Made by a program: the position numbers and the translations under genes
Shown: piece by piece, positions 25,292 to 33,892 of the stretch
Layout: each line of letters starts with the position of its first letter
Position numbering within the stretch: position 1 is the first letter of the stretch
The notes under the pieces: generated by a model
Told to the model about the DNA's origin: nothing
The model's database searches: none
Seen by the model: only the letters and a program-made list of their open reading frames with translations
Assembly: GCA_025458025.1 (NCBI GenBank)
Contig: JALOTF010000007.1
Coordinates: forward strand, 1-48,934
DNA: 48,934 nt
Source of the DNA: Beijerinckiaceae bacterium
GTDB lineage: Bacteria > Pseudomonadota > Alphaproteobacteria > Rhizobiales > Beijerinckiaceae
Direction: 5' to 3'

Positions 25292-26574
25292 CCGAGACCA
25301 TGGGCTGGATCATTCTTGGCTGGCTCGCGGCTTTGCTCGCGGGTGTGCCGCTTTTTGCTGCGATGGGGCTTGCGAGCTTCGCCTTCGTCTGGTTCGCCGG
25401 CATTCCCGCCGGCATCGTGCCGCAGAAGCTGGCGCAGGCGGCGAATTCCTTCCCGTTGCTCGCGGCACCGCTCTTCATCCTGATGGGCAACATCATGAAT
25501 TCGGGCGGCGTGACCGACCGGATCTTCGCCTTCGCGACTGCCTGTGTGGGCTGGCTGAGGGGCGGCTTGTGCCATGCGAACATCCTCGCGAGCGTGATCT
25601 TCGCCGGCATGTCGGGCTCGGCCGTGGCCGATGCCGGCGGCGTCGGCACGCTGGAAATCAAGGCGATGACGGATGAAGGCTATGATCCCGAAACGGCCGC
25701 CGCGATCACCGCCGCATCTGCCACGATCGGACCGATCATCCCGCCCTCGTTGCCCATGGTGATCTACGGTGTTTCGGCCGATGTCTCGATCGGCGGATTG
25801 TTCCTTGCGGGCATCATTCCCGGCCTGCTGATGGCAGCCTTCCTGATGCTGATGGTCACGGAAGTCGCCCGTCGCCGCAACCTGCCAAGGCATCCGTTTC
25901 CCGGCCTTCGCGAGGTGTGGGTGGCCTATAAGCGCGCCCATTGGGCACTGATGACGCCGGTCATCCTGTTCGGTGGCATGATTGCGGGCTGGTTCACACC
26001 GACGGAGGCCGCGGGTGTGGCGACGGTCTATGCGCTGTTCCTCGGGCTTTTTGTCTATCGCGATCTCGATCTGAAAAACTTGCCGAAACTCATTGAAGAC
26101 ACGGTGGAAACTACCGGTGTCGTTCTGGCGCTGGTGATGACGGCCGCCGCGCTCGCCTGGTGCCTTTCCATCTCACGCATCCCGCAGACGGTGGGGCCGC
26201 TCATCGTGGATTGGGTGGGTAACCCGCTGATGTTCCTGATCGCGGTGAACATCCTGCTGCTCATCGTCGGCTGCTTCATGGAAGCGCTCGCTGCGATGCT
26301 CATCCTCATCCCAATTCTCGTGCCGGCAGCGGCCCAATTCGGCATCGACCCCATCCAGTTCGGGCTGATTTTCGTGCTGAACCTGATGATCGGCACCATC
26401 ACGCCGCCGGTGGGCGTGGTGCTGTTCGTGACGGCGAAGATCGCGAATATCTCGTTTGAATCGATGAGCCGGGCGATTATTCCCTGGCTGCTGCCCTTAC
26501 TTGCGGTGCTGATCGCGATTACGCTCTGGCCGCCGCTCACCACCTTCCTGCCGAAGCTGCTGATGGGGAAATGA
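25288..26574 (+). CDS. TRAP transporter large membrane subunit (DctM family)
   Basis: The product is 428 aa, the normal DctM length, with about a dozen hydrophobic segments. Family blocks are FPLLAAPLFILMGNIMNSGGVTDRIF, ANILASVIFAGMSGSAVADAGGVGTLEIKAM, and ITAASATIGPIIPPSLPMVIYG. The start is GTG at 25288 overlapping the dctQ stop; GGGAGGTCAGG lies upstream. The open frame further upstream overlaps dctQ and is not used. The gene ends 4 bp from a convergent ABC-F gene and I see no terminator between them. Confidence 0.92.
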   Translation: MTETMGWIILGWLAALLAGVPLFAAMGLASFAFVWFAGIPAGIVPQKLAQAANSFPLLAAPLFILMGNIMNSGGVTDRIFAFATACVGWLRGGLCHANILASVIFAGMSGSAVADAGGVGTLEIKAMTDEGYDPETAAAITAASATIGPIIPPSLPMVIYGVSADVSIGGLFLAGIIPGLLMAAFLMLMVTEVARRRNLPRHPFPGLREVWVAYKRAHWALMTPVILFGGMIAGWFTPTEAAGVATVYALFLGLFVYRDLDLKNLPKLIEDTVETTGVVLALVMTAAALAWCLSISRIPQTVGPLIVDWVGNPLMFLIAVNILLLIVGCFMEALAAMLILIPILVPAAAQFGIDPIQFGLIFVLNLMIGTITPPVGVVLFVTAKIANISFESMSRAIIPWLLPLLAVLIAITLWPPLTTFLPKLLMGK

Positions 26575-26578
26575 GCCC

Positions 26579-28201
26579 TCAGACCCGGAGGCCCGGCGCC
26601 TCACGGCCCGTGAGCGCGACATATTCGGAGTAGCCGCCATCGAAGGCATGCACGCCCTCGGGCGTCACTTCGAGCAGGCGGTTGGAGAGCGCGCTGAGAA
26701 AGCGCCGGTCATGGCTCACGAAGATCATCGTGCCCTCATATTCCGCGAGGGCCGCGATGAGCATTTCTTTCGTGGCCATGTCGAGATGGTTGGTGGGCTC
26801 GTCCAGCACGAGGAAATTCGGCGGATCATAGAGCATCCGCGCCATGCTGAGCCGCGCTTTCTCGCCGCCGGAGAGCACCCGGCAGCGCTTGTCGATATCC
26901 ATGCCGGAGAAGCCGAAACAGCCCGCAAGTGCCCGCAGCGAGCCCTGCGGTGCATGCGGAAACGCGCCCTCCAGCGATTGGAACACTGTTTCGTCGCCAT
27001 CGAGCAGTTCCATCGCGTGCTGGGCGAAATAGCCCATCTTCACGCTGGCACCCACCGTGACAGAGCCGTCATCGGGGTCGGATGCGCCGGCGATCAGCTT
27101 CAGAAGGGTGGATTTGCCCGCGCCGTTCACGCCCAGAACGCACCAGCGCTCCTTGCGACGGATACCGAAATCGAGCCCCTCGTAAATCACCCGCTGGCCA
27201 TAGGCTTTGCGCACGCCCTTCAGCGTCGCGACATCATCGCCCGAGCGTTGCGGAGATTGGAACTCGAACACCACGCTCTGCCGGCGCTTGGGGGGCTCCA
27301 CGCGATCAATCTTCTCGAGCTTCTTCACCCGGCTCTGCACCTGCGCGGCATGGCTCGCGCGCGCCTTGAAGCGCTCGATGAACGCGAGTTCCTTCGCGAG
27401 CATGGCCTGCTGGCGCTCGAACTGCGCCTGCTGCTGCTTTTCGGCCAGGGCGCGCTGTTGCTCGTAGAAGCCGTAATCACCGGAATAGGAGGTGAGGGTG
27501 CCGCCATCGATCTCGACGATCTTGTTGACGATGCGGTTCATGAACTCGCGATCATGCGAGGTGAGCATCAGCGCGCCCTCGAAGCCGCGCAGGAAGTTTT
27601 CGAGCCAGATCAGGCTTTCGAGATCGAGATGGTTCGATGGTTCGTCGAGCAGCATCACATCCGGGCGCATCAGCAGGATGCGGGCGAGGGCCACGCGCAT
27701 CTTCCAGCCGCCGGAGAGCTTGCCGACATCGCCCTCCATCATCTCGGTGGTGAAGCCGAGGCCGCCGAGCACCTCGCGGGCGCGGCCATCCAGCGCGTAG
27801 CCGTCGAGTTCCTCGAAACGCGCCTGCACCTCGCCGTAGCGGGCGACCAGCGTGTCCATCTCATCCGCGCGATCGGGATCGGCGAAGGCGGCTTCGAGGG
27901 CCGCGAGTTCCGTTGCGACCGCGCTCACCGGCCCCGCGCCATCCATCACCTCGGCCAGCGCGCTGCGACCTTTCATGTCGCCGACATCCTGGCTGAAATA
28001 GCCGATGAGCAAGCCGCGCTCGACAGAAACCTGCCCCTCATCCGGGCTTTCCTCGCCGGTGATGAGGCGGAAGAGCGTGGTTTTCCCCGCGCCATTGGGG
28101 CCGACAAGGCCGATTTTCTCGCCTTTGAGCAACGAGGCGGAGGCCTCGATGAAGACGATCTGGTGGCCGTTTTGTTTGGAAATGGAATCGAGACGGATCA
28201 T
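26579..28201 (-). CDS. ABC-F family ATPase
   Basis: The product is 540 aa with two ABC domains and no membrane segments. Domain 1 has Walker A GPNGAGKTT (residues 34-42), signature LSGGWKMR and LLDEPSNHLDL; domain 2 has GVNGAGKST, LSGGEKAR and VLDEPTNHLDM. Between them is the charged helical linker rich in Gln, Arg and Lys (YEQQRALAEKQQQAQFERQQ) that reaches the ribosome in this family. The ATG at 28201 is chosen over a TTG six codons earlier. ABC-F proteins act in translation (ribosomal tRNA-site or stalling control) and some give antibiotic resistance; nothing here indicates resistance. Confidence 0.92.
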   Translation of the reverse strand: MIRLDSISKQNGHQIVFIEASASLLKGEKIGLVGPNGAGKTTLFRLITGEESPDEGQVSVERGLLIGYFSQDVGDMKGRSALAEVMDGAGPVSAVATELAALEAAFADPDRADEMDTLVARYGEVQARFEELDGYALDGRAREVLGGLGFTTEMMEGDVGKLSGGWKMRVALARILLMRPDVMLLDEPSNHLDLESLIWLENFLRGFEGALMLTSHDREFMNRIVNKIVEIDGGTLTSYSGDYGFYEQQRALAEKQQQAQFERQQAMLAKELAFIERFKARASHAAQVQSRVKKLEKIDRVEPPKRRQSVVFEFQSPQRSGDDVATLKGVRKAYGQRVIYEGLDFGIRRKERWCVLGVNGAGKSTLLKLIAGASDPDDGSVTVGASVKMGYFAQHAMELLDGDETVFQSLEGAFPHAPQGSLRALAGCFGFSGMDIDKRCRVLSGGEKARLSMARMLYDPPNFLVLDEPTNHLDMATKEMLIAALAEYEGTMIFVSHDRRFLSALSNRLLEVTPEGVHAFDGGYSEYVALTGREAPGLRV

Positions 28202-28240
28202 CCGGCGCTCATAGAGCAAGCCAACCGACTGCGGAAGCGC

Positions 28241-28927
28241 CTAACGCCGCAGCCGGCCCCCGGCCTGCTCGATCATGCGCGCAACTTCCGTCTGGCCCTT
28301 CGCGCGGGCATGCGCCAGCGGCGTCACGCCCTCCTTGTCCGCGAGATTGGGATCGGCCCCCGCCGCGAGCACAAGGCGCGTCGCCTCCTGATGGCGCGCA
28401 TCCCCCTGGCCGAGGATCACGATCTCGAGCAGGCAGGTCCAGCCGAGATTGTTGACGTGATTGACATCGATCCGCGTGGTCAGCAGCAGACGGATCGCCT
28501 CGACATGCGCCCTCTCGCAAGCGGGGATCAGCGCATTACCGCCGAAGCGGTTGCGGATCGAGAAATCCGGCCCGCGCGGGATCATCCGGGCGATGATTTC
28601 GGCCCGGCCCTGCGCGCCGGCCAGCAGCCATGGCGTATCGCGGTTCTGCGCCTGCACATTGATGCTCGCGCCGGCTTCCATCAGCACTTCCGCGATAGTC
28701 ACGTGATTGCCGTGGACCGCGAGCAGCAACGCGGTCTGCCCGGCCCGATCCTGCGCATCAACCGGTGCCTTGGCCGCGAGAAGCGCCCGGACACGCGCGA
28801 GATCGCCGCGCCCGGCGGCGGTGATCAGTTCGGGCCCATCCTGAGATTGCGCCAAGGCAGGCTCCGGTTCGTGGATCAGACAGGCGAGTAGGGTCACGAG
28901 CAGCAGAAGATACCGCTTCAGGATCAT
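28241..28927 (-). CDS. Secreted ankyrin-repeat protein
   Basis: The product is 228 aa with a Sec signal peptide (residues 1-27: KRY, a leucine-rich core, then ALAQ). The mature part is about five to six ankyrin repeats (DGPELITAAGRGDLARVRALLA, DRAGQTALLLAVHGNHVTIAEVLMEAGA, NLADKEGVTPLAHARAKGQTEVARMI), so it is a periplasmic protein-binding scaffold. The ATG at 28927 has GAGGGGAAAA upstream and overlaps the stop of the deaminase gene (ATGA). It probably binds the deaminase or a partner of it. No enzymatic motif seen. Confidence 0.87.
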   Translation of the reverse strand: MILKRYLLLLVTLLACLIHEPEPALAQSQDGPELITAAGRGDLARVRALLAAKAPVDAQDRAGQTALLLAVHGNHVTIAEVLMEAGASINVQAQNRDTPWLLAGAQGRAEIIARMIPRGPDFSIRNRFGGNALIPACERAHVEAIRLLLTTRIDVNHVNNLGWTCLLEIVILGQGDARHQEATRLVLAAGADPNLADKEGVTPLAHARAKGQTEVARMIEQAGGRLRR

Positions 28928-29355
28928 GTGTTTTCCCCTCTCGGCGCGCCATGGTCCCGCGCATCCGGGCCGACACGCATGCGGGAAATCCGGGCTTTCG
29001 CCAGCGCGCGCTGGCAGATCGCGCAAGGCGGGGAGCTTGCGTAGATCACCGCGCCCGACAAGTCCTCGCGCCCCAGTTGGCGTTGGGCATCCCACAGGGC
29101 GATGCGCTCGGCATGGGCATCGGGGTTGCGATCAGTGATCACGCGGCTCGCGCCCTTGCCAATGATCCGGCCATCGAGCACCACGACGGCGCCGTAAGGC
29201 TGGTCGCCGGCGGCCACAGCCGCATCACGCTGGCGGGCCGCCTCGGCGGCGAAGGCATCGCCCTGCGCCTCTGCGCGCCGCGCGTCGAACAGCCCCAGCA
29301 GGCCGATGCTGGCCGCGAGAACTTGCCGACGGTTGAGATGTGGAACCCTGACCAT
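28924..29355 (-). CDS. Tat-exported nucleoside/nucleobase deaminase-like protein
   Basis: The product is 143 aa. It has a Tat-type signal peptide (LNRRQVLAAS, residues 7-16; cleavage near AEA-QG, about residue 30), then a short CMP/dCMP-type deaminase domain with PYGAVVVLDG, the zinc ligand and catalytic Glu in DAHAERIAL (H81, E83) and PPCAICQRAL (C111, C114). That spacing is the guanine/tRNA-adenosine deaminase type. Export of such an enzyme is unusual. The ATG at 29355 is used although the frame stays open to 29748 without similarity. It is translationally coupled to the secreted ankyrin gene. Expected substrate is an exogenous purine or pyrimidine base or nucleoside; not proven. Confidence 0.85.
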   Translation of the reverse strand: MVRVPHLNRRQVLAASIGLLGLFDARRAEAQGDAFAAEAARQRDAAVAAGDQPYGAVVVLDGRIIGKGASRVITDRNPDAHAERIALWDAQRQLGREDLSGAVIYASSPPCAICQRALAKARISRMRVGPDARDHGAPRGENT

Positions 29356-29566
29356 CTCGTTCCCCCTTGCGGGCTGAAGCATGCCTGCGAGCCCGAGAAA
29401 AGCAAGGAAGGGTATATGTGATGGACGCCCGTTTTCCTCGCCTGACCCGAGCGAAGCTCTTTCAGGCTCCATCGCCCACAGGATGGGCTTGCCTTCCGGC
29501 TGAAGACCACGGCCTATGCCAGAGACTGGAAAACCGGATCGCGCGATCTCTCGGCGGTAAAATGGC

Positions 29567-30463
29567 ATGCTGCGCCATGACATGACATCCTTGCGCCTCT
29601 TCGTGGCGGTCTGCGAGTTCCGCAGCCTGTCGCGCGCGGCGGAGAGCCTCAATCTCGCGCTTTCCGCTGCGAGCCGCCGGCTCAAGCTGATCGAGGAGGA
29701 AGTGGGTGCGCCTCTGGTAAAGCGCCTGCCGCACGGGTTCGAGCCCACGGCCGCCGGGTTTTCCGTGTTCCGCTATGCGCAGATGGTGCTGCATCTGGGC
29801 GATCAGCTCAGCGCCAATATCGCTGATCTGCAATCCGGCGTGCGGGGCAGGGTGCGCGTCTTCGCATCGAGTTCCGCCCTGGTGCTGCGCCTTGCGGCGG
29901 ATCTCGCGGCGTTCGCGCGCGAACATCCGGAAATCCGCATCGATCTTGAGGAGCGCCCCACTGCTGATACGCTGGAAGCGCTCGACCGGAAAATCGCGGA
30001 TATCGGTGTCATCGTGCGGGGTGTGCCGCTTCCGGGTGTTGTCGCCTTTCCCTATGCTCAGGATCGGCTGGCAGTCGCCGTGAACCGGGCCAATCCGCTG
30101 GCGAGCCGGCCCTCGGTGATGCTCTCCGATCTGTTGGATGAGGATTTCGTCGCGCTGGAGCTTGGCACGGCTGTGCATCGCCTGATCGACGAGAAGGCGC
30201 GCGCGCTCGGCCGCATCCTCCGGCTGCGCGTGCAGGTCCGCAGTTTCGAGGTGATGTGCCAGATGGTGGCGCATGGCCTCGGCATCGGCATTCTGCCGGA
30301 AGCTGCCTTGCGCCCGCTGGCAGAAACTCTGGGCATCGCGCTGGTGCGCCTCGATGAGCCCTGGGCCGTGCGCGACATCGATGTGGTGATGGCGCAGGGT
30401 GGTGAGCCCAATCAGGCGACACGGCAATTGCTGGAGTCCCTGCGCAGCAAAGCGACTGCCTGA
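29567..30463 (+). CDS. LysR-family transcriptional regulator
   Basis: The product is 298 aa. The N-terminal helix-turn-helix (about residues 8-66) reads LRLFVAVCEFRSLSRAAESLNLALSAASRRLKLIEEEVGAPLVKR. The effector domain follows (VFASSSALVLRLAADLAAFAREHPEIRIDLEERPT; MVAHGLGIGILPEAALRPLA). An alternative start is the ATG at 29582, which is equally compatible with the family. It is divergent from the deaminase pair and 154 bp upstream of the amidase operon, on the same strand; the latter is the more likely target given the catabolic content. Confidence 0.9.
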   Translation: MLRHDMTSLRLFVAVCEFRSLSRAAESLNLALSAASRRLKLIEEEVGAPLVKRLPHGFEPTAAGFSVFRYAQMVLHLGDQLSANIADLQSGVRGRVRVFASSSALVLRLAADLAAFAREHPEIRIDLEERPTADTLEALDRKIADIGVIVRGVPLPGVVAFPYAQDRLAVAVNRANPLASRPSVMLSDLLDEDFVALELGTAVHRLIDEKARALGRILRLRVQVRSFEVMCQMVAHGLGIGILPEAALRPLAETLGIALVRLDEPWAVRDIDVVMAQGGEPNQATRQLLESLRSKATA

Positions 30464-30617
30464 TCACGAATTCGAATTAAACGAAACCACATTGCGCAGA
30501 ATTCCAATTCCTAAAAGAGGGGAAATGCGCATTAATCCTGTTCATGCCGTGTTCGCTGATGCTGCCCCGTCCGGTATGCGCCTGTTCCTGTCATCCTGAG
30601 ATGGCGAGGAACGGCTG
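30464..30617 (+). promoter_or_regulatory. AT-rich promoter region of the amidase/CoA operon
   Basis: This gap is clearly richer in A and T than its surroundings. It contains the 10-bp palindrome AATTCGAATT (30469-30478) and a dyad ATTG-N10-CAAT (30491-30508) that shares the AATTC element. These are plausible regulator sites for the LysR protein encoded just upstream, though the spacing is not the textbook T-N11-A box. A weak short frame here is not considered a gene. Confidence 0.45.
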
Positions 30618-31859
30618 ATGCACGGTCAGGCGGGAATTCCGGATCGGCAAATGCCATTCCCGCCCGCGTCGGACCCGTTCAACGCGCTTGTGGCGCGCAT
30701 CGACAGTACCGGCAAACCGGATGGACCGCTCGCTGGTTTGCGCTTTGTCGCCAAAGATTGCCTCGATCTGCCGGGCCGCGCGCCGGGCTGCGGGCTCTCG
30801 GCCGTTGCGACGGCGGTTCCACCGGAAAAACCAGCCTTTCTCATCGAGCACCTGCTGGAACTCGGCGCCGATCTCGTCGGCATGGCGCAGATGACCGCCT
30901 TGGCCTACGAGCCTTCGGGCTATAACGCGGATCTGGGTCGCCCCATCAATCCGCGCGGGCCCGCCTTCATTTCCGGCGGGTCGTCTTCCGGCTCTGCCGT
31001 GGCCGTGGCGAGCGGCATGGCCGATCTCGCGATTGGCACGGATACGGCGGGTTCTCTGCGTATTCCCGCCCATTGCTGTGGCGTGGCAACGTGGAAGCCC
31101 ACGAACGGCCTGATCGACATGGCCGGCGTGATGCCACTGGCTCCAAGCCTGGATACTCTCGGCTTCCTTGCGCCTTCCTGCGCCGAACTTGCGCGCATCG
31201 CGCCGTTCATGGGCGCCGTGCGGCAGGCCCCGTTTTCCAGCCTTGTTCTCGCGGCGGATGCGGTGGCGGCATCGGCTCCGGCGATCCGCGATGCCATCGA
31301 GGCCTGCTGCGCTGCCTCGGCCCTGCCGATCGAGACCGTGGAGACCCTGCCGCTCATCCGGGCCTGCGATGCACCGGTTTTCACCCTGTTGCAGGGCGAG
31401 GCCTATCGAAGCCTGCGCAACCGGATCGAATCCGGTTTGCTCGATCCCACTTTGGCCGCGCGATTGGCCAAGGGCGCGAGCCTCGGCGATGACGCGCTGG
31501 ACGCGGCACGGCAGGAACTCGCGGCCATCGCGACGACGATGCTCGAAGTGGTTCTGCCGGCGGATTCCGTGCTGATCCTGCCAGTCATGCCCTGCGAAAC
31601 GCCACTGGTCAGCGCCTGCGATCCGGGCTCGCCGGATTTCTCGGCGCGCGGGCTCTATTCGCTTTCGGCTTTCACGCGCTTTTCCAATGGCCTCGGGCTT
31701 CCGGTTGTCGCGATCCCCGCGGGGCTCGACAGCAACGGCATGCCCGTCGGCGTGCAACTCGTCGCCCGGCGCGGGCGCGATGCCGATTTGATCGCGCTGG
31801 CGGCTGAACTCGCCGCCCGCCTGCCGAAACGCACCGATGCGGGATTGCCCCAATCATGA
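30618..31859 (+). CDS. Amidase-signature family hydrolase
   Basis: The product is 413 aa. The Ser-cisSer-Lys machinery is complete: K46 (RFVAKDCLDL), the serine-rich loop SGGSSSGSAVAVASG (about residues 119-133) and the nucleophile S146 in TDTAGSLRIP. It cleaves an amide to acid plus ammonia or amine. GAGGA lies before the ATG at 30618. The C-terminal block (VVAIPAGLDSNGMPVGVQLVARRGRD) is normal. First gene of a ten-gene operon; its stop overlaps the ATG of a CoA transferase, so the acid released may be the next enzyme's substrate. Cytoplasmic. Confidence 0.92.
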   Translation: MHGQAGIPDRQMPFPPASDPFNALVARIDSTGKPDGPLAGLRFVAKDCLDLPGRAPGCGLSAVATAVPPEKPAFLIEHLLELGADLVGMAQMTALAYEPSGYNADLGRPINPRGPAFISGGSSSGSAVAVASGMADLAIGTDTAGSLRIPAHCCGVATWKPTNGLIDMAGVMPLAPSLDTLGFLAPSCAELARIAPFMGAVRQAPFSSLVLAADAVAASAPAIRDAIEACCAASALPIETVETLPLIRACDAPVFTLLQGEAYRSLRNRIESGLLDPTLAARLAKGASLGDDALDAARQELAAIATTMLEVVLPADSVLILPVMPCETPLVSACDPGSPDFSARGLYSLSAFTRFSNGLGLPVVAIPAGLDSNGMPVGVQLVARRGRDADLIALAAELAARLPKRTDAGLPQS

Positions 31860-33040
31860 TGCAGCCGAATGCACTCGATCATCTGCTGGTGCTGGATCTC
31901 AGCCGTGTCCGGGCCGGTCCGACCTGCGTCCGCATTTTCGCGGATTTCGGCGCTGATGTGATCAAGATCGAGCCGCCGGACGGGGTGGACCCCAATGAGG
32001 GCATGTCCGGGCCGCGCCTCGGCTATGATATGCAGAACCTGCATCGCAACAAGCGCTCGATGACCCTGAACCTGAAGGTGCCGGAAGGGCGCAGGGTCTT
32101 CCTCGAACTGGTCGAGAAGGCGGATATCGTGGTCGAGAATTTCCGGCCCGACGTGAAGGATCGCCTCGGCATCGATTACGAGACGCTGAAAAAGGTCAAT
32201 CCGCGCATCATTCTAGCTTCGGTTTCGGGCTTCGGGCAGGATGGTCCCTACCGCATGCGCGCCGGTTTCGACCAGATCGCGCAGGGCATGGGCGGGCTGA
32301 TGTGGCTCACCGGCCATCCGGGGCAGGGGCCGATGCGGGCCGGCGCTGCCGTGGCGGATACGGCGGCGGGGCTTTATGCGGCCATCGGCATACTCATCGC
32401 GCTCGCCGAGCGCGAGAAATCCGGCGAGGGGCAATGGGTGCATACCTCGTTGCTGCAATCCCAGATCGCCTTGTGTGATTTTCAGGCCGCGCGCTACCTC
32501 GTGGATGGCATTGTGCCGCCGCAGGCCGGGAATGATCACCCTTATTCGACACCGATGGGTGTGCTCGAAACCAGCGATGGCTTCATCAATATCGGGGTCG
32601 GCGGGGAGGGCCAGTGGGCGGATTTCTGCGCGGCGCTTGGCCATCCTGATCTCGCGACGCATCCGGATTTCGTGAAGCAGGACAATCGCCTCGCCAACCG
32701 CCCGAAGCTTGCGGCAACCCTCGCGCCGATCATGAAGGCGAAGAGTTCCGCCGAGTGGCTGGCCATCTTCGAGGCGCATCATGTGCCGGCTGGCCCGATC
32801 TACAGGATGGATGAGGTTTTCGCCGATCCGCAGGTGCGCCACCTCGGCATAGCCGAGAAGGTCGAGCACCCGGAACGCGGCGACATCGCGCTGGTCGGCC
32901 AGCCGGTGACCTTGAGCCGCACGCCGGCCGCGATCACCGTGCCCTTGCCGGACAAGGGCCAGCATACGGCGGATATCCTCGCCGCCGCCGGGTTTTCGGA
33001 TGCGGATATCGATGGATTCCGGAAATCGGGGGTAATCTGA
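31856..33040 (+). CDS. Family III CoA transferase (CaiB/BaiF)
   Basis: The product is 394 aa, normal for the family. The N-terminal LVLDLSRVRAGPTCVRIFADFGADVIKIEPP, the aspartate that forms the acyl anhydride (D139 in RAGFDQIAQGMGGLM) and the VVENFRPDVKDRLG block are all present. It moves CoA from a donor thioester to an organic acid. Start overlaps the amidase stop by 4 bp. With the MaoC-like and crotonase-like genes of the same operon, it probably activates the acid so it can be hydrated and shortened. Confidence 0.92.
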   Translation: MMQPNALDHLLVLDLSRVRAGPTCVRIFADFGADVIKIEPPDGVDPNEGMSGPRLGYDMQNLHRNKRSMTLNLKVPEGRRVFLELVEKADIVVENFRPDVKDRLGIDYETLKKVNPRIILASVSGFGQDGPYRMRAGFDQIAQGMGGLMWLTGHPGQGPMRAGAAVADTAAGLYAAIGILIALAEREKSGEGQWVHTSLLQSQIALCDFQAARYLVDGIVPPQAGNDHPYSTPMGVLETSDGFINIGVGGEGQWADFCAALGHPDLATHPDFVKQDNRLANRPKLAATLAPIMKAKSSAEWLAIFEAHHVPAGPIYRMDEVFADPQVRHLGIAEKVEHPERGDIALVGQPVTLSRTPAAITVPLPDKGQHTADILAAAGFSDADIDGFRKSGVI

Positions 33041-33041
33041 G

Positions 33042-33836
33042 ATGACGACAAGCGGTCCGGCCATTCTCTACGAGGTTTCCGGTGGGCAGGCTCGCATCAC
33101 GCTGTCCAATGCCGCGCGCCACAACGCGATGACCCTCGGCATGTGGCAGGATCTGCCGAAGGCCGTGGCGCGTGCCGTGGCGGATGATGCCGTGCGCATC
33201 ATCGTTGTGGCCGGCGCGGGCGAAAAAGCGTTCTGCGCCGGGGCCGATATCTCGGAGTTCGGAGAGACACGCTCCACCGAAGAGCAGATCGGCATCTACA
33301 ATGAAGCTGTGGAGCAGGCGAATGTCGTGCTTGCGGGTGCCTCAAAGCCAACCATCGCGCTCATTCGCGGCATCTGCTTCGGCGGCGGTTTCGGGCTCGC
33401 CATGAGCTGCGACCTGCGGCTCGCGACCGACGATTCCCGTTTCCGCATTCCCGCCGCGCGGCTGGGGCTCGGCTACGATTACTCCGGCATCGAGTCGCTG
33501 GTGCGCAAGATCGGGATGGCCGGCGTCGCGGAATTGCTGCTCTCGGCGCGGATTTTCGATTCCGCCGATGCCCAGCGCTACCAGATCCTGCATCGCCTCT
33601 GGCCGCGCGCTGATTTTGAAGCCGGCGCCGAGGGCTATCTCGGTGATATGGCCAGCAATGCGCCGCTCACGCTTCAGGCGGTGAAGCGCGCGCTCATCGA
33701 AATCTCCCGCCCGGAAGCGGAGCGGGAGCCGGCCGCAGCGGATGCGCTGGTGGCGAAGTGCTTTGCCAGCCTCGACTACAAGGAAGGCCAGCGTGCCTTC
33801 CTGGAGAAACGCCCCCCGGTTTTCCGGGGAATCTGA
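33042..33836 (+). CDS. Crotonase-fold protein lacking the hydratase glutamates
   Basis: The product is 264 aa. The CoA-binding and oxyanion-hole segments are normal (EKAFCAGADIS, residues 61-71; ICFGGGFGLAMSCDLRLA, residues 111-128). The two glutamates that add water in enoyl-CoA hydratase (E144 and E164 in the rat enzyme, 20 residues apart) fall at G118 and A138 here, so simple hydratase activity is unlikely. A bond isomerase, C-C hydrolase, decarboxylase or dehalogenase-type reaction on a CoA ester is more likely. It starts one base after the CoA transferase stop. Confidence 0.88.
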   Translation: MTTSGPAILYEVSGGQARITLSNAARHNAMTLGMWQDLPKAVARAVADDAVRIIVVAGAGEKAFCAGADISEFGETRSTEEQIGIYNEAVEQANVVLAGASKPTIALIRGICFGGGFGLAMSCDLRLATDDSRFRIPAARLGLGYDYSGIESLVRKIGMAGVAELLLSARIFDSADAQRYQILHRLWPRADFEAGAEGYLGDMASNAPLTLQAVKRALIEISRPEAEREPAAADALVAKCFASLDYKEGQRAFLEKRPPVFRGI

Positions 33837-33892
33837 GCCTTTATCGGATCAATCATGCGGTCATCAGGCCGTTTGCAGGGAAGGAGAGGGAT

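Noticed and set aside
22095-26574. Sialic acid uptake and degradation
   Set aside because: A NanA-superfamily lyase with a TRAP transporter recalls sialic acid operons, but epimerase, kinase and deacetylase genes are all missing.
26648-28891. 747-codon open frame on the plus strand
   Set aside because: It is antisense to the ABC-F gene and part of the ankyrin gene, with shadow-like composition and no ribosome binding site.
28241-29355. Toxin-immunity pair (deaminase toxin with ankyrin immunity protein)
   Set aside because: The deaminase has only a Tat signal and no delivery or repeat domains, and the ankyrin protein is itself exported, unlike a cytoplasmic immunity protein.
30491-30508. Classical LysR T-N11-A box
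   Set aside because: The dyad ATTG-N10-CAAT does not place T and A eleven bases apart, so it is kept only as part of a candidate regulatory region.
30399-30599. Short 66-codon frame between the LysR and amidase genes
   Set aside because: It overlaps the LysR end and the AT-rich promoter region, with no ribosome binding site; regulatory DNA is a better explanation.
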